From: Cellulosimicrobium cellulans
Lineage (GTDB): Bacteria > Actinomycetota > Actinomycetes > Actinomycetales > Cellulomonadaceae
DNA length: 64,000 nt
NCBI RefSeq assembly: GCF_016907755.1
Contig: NZ_JAFBCN010000001.1
Span: 2,790,001-2,854,000, forward strand
Direction of reading: 5' to 3'
Below are positions 53,055-61,265 of this stretch, piece by piece. Under the pieces are notes generated by a model that did no database searches, was not told the DNA's origin, and saw nothing but the letters and a program-made list of their open reading frames with translations. Each line of letters opens with the position of its first letter. Positions within the stretch are counted from its first letter, which is position 1. Position numbers and translations under genes: made by a program.

Positions 53055-53840
53055 GTGGACTGGTACACCGAGCACGTCGTCGACACCGGGCGCGCGCCGG
53101 CGCTGTTCGCGCTCGTGGGGTTCGTCGTGACGTTCGTCGTCGTGCGCTCGATCACGCGCCGCATCCGCGCACGCCGCGAGGCGGAGCCAGCGCCCGACCC
53201 CGGTCCGGCCGCACGACCCCGGCGCGCCCTCCTGGGCGACGTGTCCGTCGGGGGCGTCCACGTGCACCACCAGGTGTGGGGCATCCTCCTGGTGCTGCTC
53301 ACGGGGATGCTCGAGTTCCGGTACTCGCCCGGACACCCGTGGTCCGAGGTGCTCGCACTCCTGTTCGGGGCGGGCGCCGCGCTCGCGCTCGACGAGTTCG
53401 CGCTCTGGCTGTTCGTCGACGACGTCTACTGGTCCGAGGAGGGCCAGCGCTCGATCGACGCGATCCTCGTGGGCGGCGCGCTCGGGGGTGCGCTGCTCCT
53501 GTCCGCCTCGCCGATCGGGGTCACGTCCGACGGCTCGCAGGGCGGCTGGCTCGCGTACACGGTGACCGTCGTGGTCCACCTCGCGCTCGCGTTCGTGTGC
53601 GTCCTCAAGGGCAAGCTCGCGACGGGCCTCGTCGGGATCGTCGTCCCGGTCGTGGCGTTCGTCGGGGCGGTCCGCCTCGCCAAGCCGACCTCGCCCTGGG
53701 CCCGACGGCGGTACGCGCGCCGGCCCCACCGGCTCGCCCGCGCGAAGGCACGGTTCGGCGCGCGGTACCAGGCGCGGTGGGAGCGGGTCCGCACCCTCGT
53801 GGGCGGGCGCGCCGACGACGACCCGCCGCCGACGGCGTAG
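53055..53840 (+). CDS. Actinobacterial integral membrane protein
   Basis: A 261-residue protein with about six hydrophobic segments and a basic C-terminal tail (RRRYARRPHRLARAKARFGARYQARWERV). The conserved-looking block VGGVHVHHQVWGILLVLLTGMLEFRY and ALDEFALWLFVDDVYWSEEGQRSIDAILVGG, with clustered His, Asp and Glu facing the membrane, suggests a metal or proton site. It matches a common actinobacterial membrane protein group of unknown function. GGGGAGGTG precedes GTG 53055. Confidence 0.8.
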   Translation: MDWYTEHVVDTGRAPALFALVGFVVTFVVVRSITRRIRARREAEPAPDPGPAARPRRALLGDVSVGGVHVHHQVWGILLVLLTGMLEFRYSPGHPWSEVLALLFGAGAALALDEFALWLFVDDVYWSEEGQRSIDAILVGGALGGALLLSASPIGVTSDGSQGGWLAYTVTVVVHLALAFVCVLKGKLATGLVGIVVPVVAFVGAVRLAKPTSPWARRRYARRPHRLARAKARFGARYQARWERVRTLVGGRADDDPPPTA

Positions 53841-53847
53841 CGCGACC

Positions 53848-54387
53848 TCAGGCGAGGTCGGGCGCGTCCCGCACGACGGTGGCCATCGCGGCCGTCGCGG
53901 CGGCGTCGGCGTCCGCGTACGGCCAGTCCGGGCTCGCGGCGCGCGCGTGGTCGTTGAGCGCGCCCAGCACGTCGAGCGCCCGCGCACCCACCTGGCGGGC
54001 CTGCGGCGTGAGGCCGCCCCGGATCTTCAGCTGGCCGAGCACGATCGCCACCTGCGCCCGGGCCTCCGCCGCGAGCGTCGCCTCGTCCAGCGCGCCGGAG
54101 CGGAGCCCGTCGGACGCGGCCTCGCGCCCGGCCGACCAGACGTCCTCCGGCACCCCGAGGTCCCAGGCCGCGAGGAGACCGTCGACGAACGCGGGCAGCG
54201 CGTCGTCGCGGCCGTCGGCCGCGTACCACTCCTCGAGGTCCCGCAGCGCGTCGTGCCCGGAGTCGTTGCCGAACGGCGAGAAATCCTCGCCCTCGTCGTA
54301 GAACGGCTCGGGCGCGAGGGACACGAACGCGGGGTGGCTCGTCGTGGGTGACAGGCCCTCGTCGCGGTCGTCGAGGTAGAGCGTCAT
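53848..54387 (-). CDS. Hypothetical DUF4259-like protein
   Basis: A 179-residue acidic soluble protein with an all-helical look (DALRDLEEWYAADGRDDALPAFVDGLLAAWDLG, DEATLAAEARAQVAIVLGQLKIRGGLTPQARQVGARALDVLGAL). I do not recognise a catalytic motif; similarity to small DUF4259-type proteins is weak. ATG 54387 has a TAGGGT -10 six bases upstream, which supports it as a real, separately transcribed gene. Confidence 0.65.
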   Translation of the reverse strand: MTLYLDDRDEGLSPTTSHPAFVSLAPEPFYDEGEDFSPFGNDSGHDALRDLEEWYAADGRDDALPAFVDGLLAAWDLGVPEDVWSAGREAASDGLRSGALDEATLAAEARAQVAIVLGQLKIRGGLTPQARQVGARALDVLGALNDHARAASPDWPYADADAAATAAMATVVRDAPDLA

Positions 54388-54393
54388 GGGGAG

Positions 54394-54399
54394 ACCCTA
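54394..54399 (-). promoter_or_regulatory. -10 element TAGGGT for the 53848-54387 gene
   Basis: TAGGGT on the minus strand, six bases before ATG 54387. Confidence 0.6.
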
Positions 54400-54421
54400 G
54401 ACCTCTGCCGGTCCGGACGTC

Positions 54422-54829
54422 TCAGTCGCGGTTCCACCGTTCGAGCTTGTAAGGGCTGAGCACGACCCACGCCTCGCGGACCCGGGCCGACCGCACCGTC
54501 ACGCTCACCACGCCCGTGACGACGGCCTCGTGGCGCACCACGAGGCCGTCCGCGCCGTTGACCGAGCACACCGCGACCTCGACCCCGGGCCCGGGGCGCA
54601 GGACCTGGCACAGCGCCCGTGCCGTCTCGTCGCCACCCTCGACGACCCCGGGCGTCGCGTCGTCGCTGCCGGCGGCGTCGACCCACAGGGTCGCGTCGGG
54701 CTCGACGAGAGCGCGCACGCCGTCACGGTCGCCCGCGCCCGTCGCGCGGCGGAGCGCGGCGACGACCCGAGCGTGCTCCGCACCCGCCCCGGCTCCGCCG
54801 GGTCCCCTCGACCCGTCTCGCTGCGCCAC
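54422..54829 (-). CDS. SnoaL/NTF2-like protein downstream of the ECF41 sigma gene
   Basis: A 135-residue protein with an NTF2-like cone fold: VVAALRRATGAGDRDGVRALVEPDATLWVDAAG then VEGGDETARALCQVLRPGPGVEVAVCSVNGADGLVVRHEAVVTGVVSVTVRS. The same fold forms the C-terminal regulatory domain of the neighbouring sigma factor. GTG 54829 lies seven bases after the sigma stop, so it is the third gene of the SDR-sigma operon. It could bind the same ligand or modulate the sigma factor, but that is inference. Confidence 0.8.
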   Translation of the reverse strand: MAQRDGSRGPGGAGAGAEHARVVAALRRATGAGDRDGVRALVEPDATLWVDAAGSDDATPGVVEGGDETARALCQVLRPGPGVEVAVCSVNGADGLVVRHEAVVTGVVSVTVRSARVREAWVVLSPYKLERWNRD

Positions 54830-54836
54830 GCCGCAC

Positions 54837-55724
54837 CTACGCGGAGACGGCCGCGAGCTTCTGCGGGTTCATCATCCACAGCACGCGGTCGATGCCGTCG
54901 ACGGTGGCGCGGACCGTGAGCACGGCGAAGAGCTCCCCGTCGTGCGAGAGCTTCACGGCCGGGTGGCCGTTGACCTCGACCGGTTCGACGTCGACGCCCG
55001 CCCAGAAGCGCTCGGCGAACGCGTGGTGGTACTTCGCGACGCGCGGTCGGCCCACGACCGGGAACTTCGACGAACGGACCGCTCCACCGCCGTCGGAGTA
55101 GGAGATGACGTCCTCGGCGAAGAGCTGCTCCAGCAGGACGACGTCACCGGCCTTCGCGGCAGCGACGAACGCGGTGAGCAGGCGCCGCTGGGCCTCCGGG
55201 GTGACCGGCGCGTGGCGCTCCTCCCCCAGGTGCCGGCGCGCGCGGCTCACGAGCTGGCGCACGCTGGCCTGTGAGTGCCCGATGATCTCCGCGATCTGCT
55301 CGTACGGGTAGTCGAACGCCTCGCGCAGCACGTACGCGGCGCGCTCGGTCGGCGTGAGCTTCTCCAGGAGCATGAGCAGCGCGACCTCGAGCGCCTCGCC
55401 CCGCTCGGCGCCGAGCGTCGGGTCGGCGCTCGTGTCCACCGGCTCGGGCAGCCAGGGGCCGATGTACGTCTCGCGGCGCACGCGCGCCGACTGGGCGACG
55501 TTGATCGCGAGCCGTGTCACCGTCGTCGTGAGGAACGCGTCCGGGTTGCGCACGGTGGAGCGGTCGTACGTCTGCCAGCGCACCCACGCGTCCTGGAGCA
55601 CGTCGTCGGCCTCGGCCGCGCTGCCGAGGATCCGGTAGGCGATCCCGAAGAGCCGGCGCCGTGCCGCGCCGAACTGCTGCTCCGCCACCGCCAGGTCCGC
55701 CGCTCGCTCGTCCACGCCCGCCAT
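54837..55724 (-). CDS. sigJ: ECF41-group RNA polymerase sigma factor (SigJ-like)
   Basis: A 295-residue extracytoplasmic-function sigma factor. Sigma region 2 covers about residues 15-80 (RLFGIAYRILGSAAEADDVLQDAWVRW) and region 4 about 112-168 (LTPTERAAYVLREAFDYPYEQIAEIIGHSQASVRQLVSRARRHL). The C-terminal SnoaL-like extension has all ECF41 marks: WLPEP in the linker (91-95), DGGG (211-214) and NPQKL (286-290). ECF41 factors lack an anti-sigma factor and are autoregulated by this extension; they usually control an adjacent oxidoreductase/epimerase gene, which is exactly the upstream neighbour here. Confidence 0.95.
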   Translation of the reverse strand: MAGVDERAADLAVAEQQFGAARRRLFGIAYRILGSAAEADDVLQDAWVRWQTYDRSTVRNPDAFLTTTVTRLAINVAQSARVRRETYIGPWLPEPVDTSADPTLGAERGEALEVALLMLLEKLTPTERAAYVLREAFDYPYEQIAEIIGHSQASVRQLVSRARRHLGEERHAPVTPEAQRRLLTAFVAAAKAGDVVLLEQLFAEDVISYSDGGGAVRSSKFPVVGRPRVAKYHHAFAERFWAGVDVEPVEVNGHPAVKLSHDGELFAVLTVRATVDGIDRVLWMMNPQKLAAVSA

Positions 55725-55773
55725 CCTCGTCGTCCCGCGCACCGTCGTCACCACCGGCCCGTCCGCCCGCGTG

Positions 55774-56532
55774 CTACCGCGCCGCCACGGACTGCTGCTG
55801 GCGCCAGTCGGCGAGCCGCGTGCCGCCGACCACCGCGCCGACTCCCGGGACGAGCGAGTCGTCGGCGAGCGGTGCGCCGAAGTAGCGCGCGTCCGGGTCG
55901 GCGACGACCTCGCGCGGGTCGTCGAGCGACGCGAGCGTGGTCCGGACGAGCTCGTCGAGCCGGAACTCCTGAGGACCCGCGACCTCCAGGATGCCGCGCA
56001 CCGGCGTCCCCGTGGCCACGTCCGCCACCACGAGGGCGACGTCGGCGGCGGCGATCGGCCGGAACCGCACCGGCGCGAGGTGCACGACGCCGTCCTGCGT
56101 GGCGCCGTCCGTGATGGCCTGCAGGAACTCGAAAAACTGCGTCGCGTGCACGATCGAGTACGGCACCGGCGAGCCCGCGACGAGCTCCTCCTGCGCGATC
56201 TTCGCGCGGAAGTACCCGCTCTCGGTCAGGCCCTGCGTCCCCACGACGGAGAGCACGACGTGGTGGCCGACGCCCGCCTCCTCCTCGGCCGCCAGGAGGG
56301 TGGCCGTCGAGGTGCGGAAGAAGTCGAGGACCGCCTGGTCCTCGAACGAGTGCGAGTTCGAGACGTCGACGACGACGTCGGCGCCCTCGAGCACCTCGGC
56401 GACGCCCTCCCCGGTGAGGGTGTCGACGCCCGAGGCGGGCGAGGCGGGGACGGCCTCGTGGCCGCGGTCCCGCAGCACGGTGACGAGCTTCGAGCCGATG
56501 AGCCCCGTTCCGCCGATCACGACGATCTTCAT
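55774..56532 (-). CDS. Atypical SDR / NAD(P)H-binding epimerase, ECF41 target
   Basis: A 252-residue NAD(P)-binding protein of the atypical SDR (NmrA/YwnB-like) type: VVIGGTGLIGSKLVTVLRDRGHE, GADVVVDVSNSHSFEDQAVLDFF, GVGHHVVLSVVGTQGLTESGYFRAKIAQEELV (SxxY..K active site) and VPYSIVHATQFFEFL. The COE group (carboxymuconolactone decarboxylase, oxidoreductase, epimerase) is the known genomic partner of ECF41 sigma factors. First gene of the operon, with an ECF41-type promoter 50-76 bases upstream and AGGAGG before ATG 56532. Confidence 0.9.
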   Translation of the reverse strand: MKIVVIGGTGLIGSKLVTVLRDRGHEAVPASPASGVDTLTGEGVAEVLEGADVVVDVSNSHSFEDQAVLDFFRTSTATLLAAEEEAGVGHHVVLSVVGTQGLTESGYFRAKIAQEELVAGSPVPYSIVHATQFFEFLQAITDGATQDGVVHLAPVRFRPIAAADVALVVADVATGTPVRGILEVAGPQEFRLDELVRTTLASLDDPREVVADPDARYFGAPLADDSLVPGVGAVVGGTRLADWRQQQSVAAR

Positions 56533-56581
56533 GGTGTCCTCCTGTCGCTGCGTGCGGCGCGTGCCGCCCTGTCGCCCTCTC

Positions 56582-56608
56582 GACCGGACGCACGCGCGGG
56601 TTGTGACA
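56582..56608 (-). promoter_or_regulatory. ECF41-type promoter of the SDR-sigJ operon
   Basis: Minus strand: TGTCACA (56608-56602), 15 bases, then CGGTC (56586-56582). TGTCACA is the published ECF41 -35 element and CGTC-like sequences the -10. Predicts positive autoregulation of the sigma operon. Confidence 0.7.
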
Positions 56609-56673
56609 CCGCGCCGCCGAGGTCGGCAGGGAATCTCCTCGATCCTCGGCGGACCGCGTGCCAGGGTGGGCCC

Positions 56674-57270
56674 ATGGCCGACACCACCGACGTCCGTCCG
56701 GACGTCCTCGACCGGGTCGCCTGGCCCGTCGCGACCGCGCGACTCACGCTGCGCCGAGCGCTGCCCGAGGATGCCGACGCCCTGTTCGCCTACCGCAGCC
56801 TGCCCGCGGTGGACCGATGGCTCTCCCAGCGCTTCACGAGCGCCGAGGAGTGGCGCGTGCACCACGGCGACCCCGACCGGCTCGCGACCACGCTCGTCGT
56901 GGAGCGTGGCAGCGACGTCGTCGGTGACCTCTATCTCGCCGTGCGCGACGGCTGGGCGCAGCGGGACGTCGTCGACCGCCCCCGCCCGGACGAGGCGGAG
57001 ATCGGCTGGGCGTTCTCGCCGTCGCACCAGGGACGCGGGTACGCGACGGAGGCCGTCCGCGCCCTGCTGCGGGTGTGCTTCGAGGACCTCGGCCTGCGGC
57101 GGGTCGTCGCGAACGCGTTCGCGGGCAACGAGCCGTCGTGGCGGCTCATGGAGCGCGTCGGCATGCGGCGCGAGGGCGTCGGCGTGCGGGACTCGCTGCA
57201 CCGCGACCTCGGGTGGGTCGACGGCGTCACGTACGCGCTCCTCGCCGACGAGCCGCGCGGCGGCGCTTGA
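56674..57270 (+). CDS. GNAT-family N-acetyltransferase
   Basis: A 198-residue RimJ/RimL-type acetyltransferase. Motif order: TARLTLRRALPEDADALFAYRSLPAVDRWL, EIGWAFSPSHQGRGYATEAVRALLRVCFEDLGLRRVVANAFAGNEPSWRLMERVGMRREG; QGRGYATEA binds the acetyl-CoA pyrophosphate. Substrate unknown. CAGGGT lies six bases before ATG 56674. Confidence 0.92.
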   Translation: MADTTDVRPDVLDRVAWPVATARLTLRRALPEDADALFAYRSLPAVDRWLSQRFTSAEEWRVHHGDPDRLATTLVVERGSDVVGDLYLAVRDGWAQRDVVDRPRPDEAEIGWAFSPSHQGRGYATEAVRALLRVCFEDLGLRRVVANAFAGNEPSWRLMERVGMRREGVGVRDSLHRDLGWVDGVTYALLADEPRGGA

Positions 57271-57303
57271 CCCTCACGCGACGTCAGGGCCCACGCTGAC
57301 CGC

Positions 57304-57810
57304 ATGACCGACACGTACCCCGCCTTCGACCTCTCTCCCGTCCCCGCCCCGGGGCCTGACGCCGTCGCCCCCGAGCCGTTCCGCGGCATCTACGGCATGC
57401 CGCAGTTCGTCACCGTCCCGACGGCGGGCCTCGCCGCGTCCGTCGACCTCTGGACCCGGGGCCTCGGGTTCTTCGACCTCTTCTCCGTCCCGGGCGGCGT
57501 CGTGCACCTGCGGCGCTGGGCGTTCCAGGACGTCCTGCTCGTCCCGGGGACGCCGGCGCCCGGGCCGAGCGCGCTCACCGTCAGCTTCGCGTGCGTGCTG
57601 TCGCAGCTCGACGGGATCGTCGCCGCGTGCGAGGACGTCTCGCCCGGGTGCACGACGGGCCCCCGGGAGATGCCGTGGGGCTCCGTCGAGGTCGAGGTCC
57701 GCACGCCCGAGAACACGCGCGTCGTCATGACCGCGGCGCGGCCGTACGACCCCGGCAGCGACGCGGCGCGCTTCCTCGACGGCATCGGGATCGAGGCGCC
57801 CCGGTCGTGA
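57304..57810 (+). CDS. VOC / glyoxalase-fold protein
   Basis: A 168-residue VOC protein: PQFVTVPTAGLAASVDLWTRGLGFFDLFSVPGGVVHLRRWAFQDVLLVPG and the second module SFACVLSQLDGIVAACEDV...EVEVRTPENTRVVMTAARPYD. It precedes and overlaps a TipA-like MerR regulator (GTGA), a common pairing in antibiotic or xenobiotic response. Metal ligands cannot be fixed by eye. Confidence 0.85.
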   Translation: MTDTYPAFDLSPVPAPGPDAVAPEPFRGIYGMPQFVTVPTAGLAASVDLWTRGLGFFDLFSVPGGVVHLRRWAFQDVLLVPGTPAPGPSALTVSFACVLSQLDGIVAACEDVSPGCTTGPREMPWGSVEVEVRTPENTRVVMTAARPYDPGSDAARFLDGIGIEAPRS

Positions 57811-58646
57811 CCGTTGAGACACTGGGGCGCGTGACCTCGGAACCTCCGCGCCGTCGCGTCGCCGACGCGCTCACCGTCGGCGACGCGGCCGCCGCGGTCG
57901 GGGTCACCGTACGGACGCTGCACCACTGGGACGCCGTCGGCCTCGTCCGCCCGTCGGCGCGCACCGCCGCGGGCTACCGGCTGTACGCGCCGGCCGACGT
58001 CGCGCGCCTGCGCCGCGTGGTGGCGTACCGCGAGCTCGACGTCTCGCTCGAGGACATCCCCGGGCTGCTCGACGCGCCCGGGGACGACGCTGTCGACGCG
58101 CTGCGTCGCCACCGCGCGCTGCTCGGCGAACGGATCGCGCGCATGGGACGGACGGCGCTCGCGCTCGACCGGCTCCTCGACGCCCGGGAGCGCGGTCTGC
58201 TGCTCACCCCCGCGGAGCAGGTCGCGCTGTTCGGCGAGACGTGGGACCCGGCGTGGCCCGCCGAGGCGCGCGAACGCTGGGGCGACACCCCGCAGTGGGC
58301 GCAGTACGCGGAGCGGTCCGCCGAGCGGACGCTCGACGACTGGCAGGACCTGGCGGACGGCGTCGCCGTGCTCGAGGCCGACCTCGCCGCCACGTGCCGC
58401 GAGGGTGTCGAGCCGGCGTCGGCGCGCGGGCTCGCGCTGGCCGAGCGCCACCGCGCCTCGATCGGCGCGCACTTCGACTGCACCCCGGCCCGGCACGTGT
58501 GCCTGGCCCGGCGGTTCGTGGAGGACGACGGGTTCCGCGCCCACTACGACGGCCTGGCGCCGGGCCTCGCGGGATGGCTGCGTGCCGCGGTCGAGGCGAA
58601 CGCGCGCTCCCGCGGCGTGGACCCGGCGACGGCCACCTGGGACTGA
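57807..58646 (+). CDS. MerR-family regulator with TipAS domain
   Basis: A 279-residue TipAL-like activator. The N-terminal MerR HTH is TVGDAAAAVGVTVRTLHHWDAVGLVRPSARTAAGYRLYAPADVARLRRVVAYRELDVSLEDI (about residues 23-85), followed by a coiled-coil dimer helix and a C-terminal TipAS ligand-binding domain (WQDLADGVAVLEADLAATCREGVEPASARGLALAERHRASI...HFDCTPARHVCLARRFVEDDGFRAHYD). TipAS domains trap thiopeptide-like compounds. GTG 57807 overlaps the VOC stop; GTG 57831 is an alternative start. Confidence 0.92.
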   Translation: MTVETLGRVTSEPPRRRVADALTVGDAAAAVGVTVRTLHHWDAVGLVRPSARTAAGYRLYAPADVARLRRVVAYRELDVSLEDIPGLLDAPGDDAVDALRRHRALLGERIARMGRTALALDRLLDARERGLLLTPAEQVALFGETWDPAWPAEARERWGDTPQWAQYAERSAERTLDDWQDLADGVAVLEADLAATCREGVEPASARGLALAERHRASIGAHFDCTPARHVCLARRFVEDDGFRAHYDGLAPGLAGWLRAAVEANARSRGVDPATATWD

Positions 58647-58665
58647 GCCCGGGCCTCGACGTCCG

Positions 58666-59520
58666 CTACGACGCTCCCGACCGCGCCGCGCGCCACATCG
58701 CGACGACGTCGCGGGCCCCGTAGCGCAGGTACGACCGCTGGGGCCGGGTGCCGCGCACCAGCGCGTCCGTGCCGCCGTCGCCGTACACGACCTGCCCCGT
58801 CGTGAAGCGGTTCTCCGCGGAGACCAGGTGGGCGAGCAGGTGCGCGACGGGCGCGACCGGGCCGGGCGCCCCGAGCGGCTGCGGGAGCGCCGTCTCCAGG
58901 AGCGCCCGGTCACGCTCCCAGGTCCGGGTGACGGTCTCGGTCGCGACGATGCCCGGCGCGACGGCGTTGAGGACGATCCCCGCACCGGCCCACTCCTCGC
59001 GCACGGCCGTCGTCCGCACCCAGTGGTTCAGCGCGATCTTGCTCGACCGGTAGAGCTGGCTCCCGCGCCGCGTCCGGGTCAGGCGTCGCGCGGTCGCGAG
59101 CGCCCGCGGCTCGTCGCGCCGCGCGCAGGCGCGGACCAGCGCGCCGCTGCCCCGGTGGAGCGTCGAGGACGACGACACCACGACGACGGCCGGTGTGGTG
59201 GAGGACGCGAGGGCGGGTCGGAGGCCGTCGAGCACCTCGACCGTGCCGAAGTAGTTCAGGGCGACGGTCTCCGGTCGCGGGGCGCCGGACCCCGCGACCG
59301 CGACGACGGCGTCGAACCGGTCGTCCGTCAGGCGACGGACCTGCTCGACCAGCGCCGCGCGCCCCTCCCGGGACGTGAGGTCGGCGCGGACGTCGGCGCC
59401 CGGGCCCAGCCCGCACGCGACGACGTCGCCCGTCCGGGCGAGCAGTCGGGCGACCTCGCGCCCGAGGCCGGAGTCCGCTCCGGTGACGACGTAGGTACGA
59501 GGGCGGCTCAGTGGCTCCAT
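58666..59520 (-). CDS. SDR-family oxidoreductase
   Basis: A 284-residue short-chain dehydrogenase: TYVVTGADSGLGREVARLLARTG (NAD(P) loop), GADVRADLTS, VALNYFGTVEVL (NxxG variant), and the active site SSSSTLHRGSG...GSQLYRSSKIALNHWVR with Tyr-x-x-x-Lys. Divergent from a TetR gene, with the TetR-type palindrome overlapping both promoter regions. CAGAGT lies six bases before ATG 59520. Confidence 0.9.
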   Translation of the reverse strand: MEPLSRPRTYVVTGADSGLGREVARLLARTGDVVACGLGPGADVRADLTSREGRAALVEQVRRLTDDRFDAVVAVAGSGAPRPETVALNYFGTVEVLDGLRPALASSTTPAVVVVSSSSTLHRGSGALVRACARRDEPRALATARRLTRTRRGSQLYRSSKIALNHWVRTTAVREEWAGAGIVLNAVAPGIVATETVTRTWERDRALLETALPQPLGAPGPVAPVAHLLAHLVSAENRFTTGQVVYGDGGTDALVRGTRPQRSYLRYGARDVVAMWRAARSGAS

Positions 59521-59540
59521 GGACCCACTCTGCCACAAGG

Positions 59541-59552
59541 TGCAGATCTGCA
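59541..59552. promoter_or_regulatory. TetR-type operator between divergent genes
   Basis: Perfect 12-bp palindrome TGCAGATCTGCA, in the position of the -35 region of both divergent promoters (SDR on minus, TetR on plus). Binding would repress both genes. Confidence 0.7.
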
Positions 59553-59570
59553 TACTTTGCCCTCGACGGC

Positions 59571-59576
59571 TAGGCT
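59571..59576 (+). promoter_or_regulatory. -10 element TAGGCT for the TetR gene
   Basis: TAGGCT six bases before GTG 59583, leaderless spacing. Confidence 0.65.
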
Positions 59577-59582
59577 CCTCGC

Positions 59583-60173
59583 GTGACGAGCGAGAACGGC
59601 CACGACGCCCGGAGACGACGCACCCACGAGGCGATCCTGGCGAGCGCGGGACGCCTCTTCGCGGAGCAGGGGTTCGCCCGCACGACCGTCGCCGAGGTCG
59701 CACGTGCCGCGGACGTCTCGGAGCGCACGTTCTACCTGCACTTCCCCACCAAGGAGGACCTCCTCTTCGACCACGTGCACGCGTTCACCGAGCTCGCGTG
59801 GCGCGTCGCGGAGGAGTCGCGCGCGCCGTCGGCCGCAGCCCGGGTCGACGCCGCGGTGCGGGCGCTCGTCGACGCCGCCACCTCGGACACCGCCCTCGTC
59901 GCCCAGGCACGGGCACGCGCCTCCCTGGGGGGCAGCGGCCGGGTGCCCGCCCCGCTCCTGGCCCGGCTCTCGTCGCTCGCCGCGGGGCTCGCCGACCGTG
60001 TCGCCCGCGGGACGCGGAGCCCGCTGCGCGACGTCGCCCCGATGGTGGGCGCCGCGGTGGGCGCCGTCGAGGCCGCCGGGCTGGCCCTCGCGCACGAGAC
60101 GGACGACCCCGCGGCCCTGCGCGCGGGGATGCTCGCGGCGTTGGACGCCGCACTTGTCGGCTTCCGGCACTGA
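59583..60173 (+). CDS. TetR-family transcriptional repressor
   Basis: A 196-residue TetR protein: HTH at about residues 13-55 (THEAILASAGRLFAEQGFARTTVAEVARAADVSERTFYLHFPTKEDLLF) and an all-helical ligand-binding C-terminus. It is divergent from the SDR gene with an operator-like palindrome between them, so it should autoregulate and control the SDR. Confidence 0.93.
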   Translation: MTSENGHDARRRRTHEAILASAGRLFAEQGFARTTVAEVARAADVSERTFYLHFPTKEDLLFDHVHAFTELAWRVAEESRAPSAAARVDAAVRALVDAATSDTALVAQARARASLGGSGRVPAPLLARLSSLAAGLADRVARGTRSPLRDVAPMVGAAVGAVEAAGLALAHETDDPAALRAGMLAALDAALVGFRH

Positions 60174-60250
60174 GCCGACCGGGTTGTCGGTGCCCCTGGC
60201 TACGGTCGGGCGTGCGCCGGAGCGCGGCGCGCGGCCGACGCCGCACGCCC

Positions 60251-61261
60251 TCATGCCCGCGCTCGTACGCCGTCGGCACGCCGCACCGGGCGGCTCGCCC
60301 CGCTGTCCTCCTCCCGGTCGAGGCGCGCCAGGAGAGCCGCGAGCGCCGCGGCGATCGGCTGTCCGGTCGCGTACTCGACGAACAGCCACTGCCCGGCGGG
60401 GTTGATCTCGAGGAACACGTAGTCGCCGTCGGGCGTGCGGCGCAGGTCCACCGCGCCGTACCAGAGCCCGAGCACCTCCATGAGGCGCAGGAGCCCGGTC
60501 GTGACGTGGTCCGGGAGGCCGTGCGCCGCGGTCGGGCAGTGGTGGGTGTCGACGCGGAAGTCGTACGCGTACCCCGACTCCTCGGTCCGCAGCTCGGCCG
60601 CGAACACGTCGGTGCCGACGACGGTCACCCGCACGTCCGAGCCCGCGACGGCCTCCTGGAAGATGACCGGCGCGTACCGCACGCTCTCGATGAGGTCGAG
60701 GTCCGCCTCGCGCACGGGGCGGGTCTCGCGCCACGTCGCGGGCGTGCCGCTGAACGGCTTGAAGATGACGCGGCCCGGCTCGCGGCGCAGGAACTCCCGG
60801 GCGCGGGCCGGGTCGTTGGTCATGCACGTGCGCGGCACGCGCAGCCCGAGGCGCGAGGCCACCTGGAGCTGCCACATCTTGCGCGAGCCCGCCTCGTCGC
60901 GGTCCGGGTCGTTGACCCACGTCGCGGGCAGGCACGACCACAGCCCGGACACCGCCGCGGCGACCTCCCCGTGGGCGAACCCGCGGTCCTGGGGCGAGCG
61001 GACGTCGTCGTGCAGCGCGAACGGCTGCGGGCGACGCCACCACATGGCGCGCAGCCCGGTGGCGTCGACGGCGCTCACGCCGTCGCCGTCGCTGTCGACC
61101 CAGTCGGCGCGCCACCTGGTCGCGTCCTGGGCGGACGTGAGCGACACCGCGCGCGGGGCGTGCCCGGTGTCGAGCAGGACGTGGGGAGCGTCGAGCTCGC
61201 CCAGGTGGCGGACGACCTCCGTGGTGTGGAGGTCGTCCGCGTGGGACACGATGCCGATCAT
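60251..61261 (-). CDS. ATP-grasp ligase (graspetide-maturase / MvdCD-like)
   Basis: A 336-residue ATP-grasp enzyme related to the ligases that cross-link ribosomal peptides (microviridin, plesiocin) by ester or amide bonds. Motifs: AMWWRRPQPF and LPATWVNDPDRDEAGSRKMWQLQVASRLGLRVPRTCMTNDP in the family N-terminus; ATP-grasp core GRVIFKPFSGTPATWRETRP, APVIFQEAVAGSDVRVTVVG, DFRVDTHHC, and the magnesium/ATP site GDYVFLEINPAGQWLFVEYATG. No short precursor peptide ORF is apparent beside it; instead it starts four bases after the stop of a serine protease gene with a long C-terminal tail, which may be its substrate. That pairing is the basis for a novel-system proposal. Confidence 0.88.
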   Translation of the reverse strand: MIGIVSHADDLHTTEVVRHLGELDAPHVLLDTGHAPRAVSLTSAQDATRWRADWVDSDGDGVSAVDATGLRAMWWRRPQPFALHDDVRSPQDRGFAHGEVAAAVSGLWSCLPATWVNDPDRDEAGSRKMWQLQVASRLGLRVPRTCMTNDPARAREFLRREPGRVIFKPFSGTPATWRETRPVREADLDLIESVRYAPVIFQEAVAGSDVRVTVVGTDVFAAELRTEESGYAYDFRVDTHHCPTAAHGLPDHVTTGLLRLMEVLGLWYGAVDLRRTPDGDYVFLEINPAGQWLFVEYATGQPIAAALAALLARLDREEDSGASRPVRRADGVRARA

Positions 61262-61265
61262 CGGG

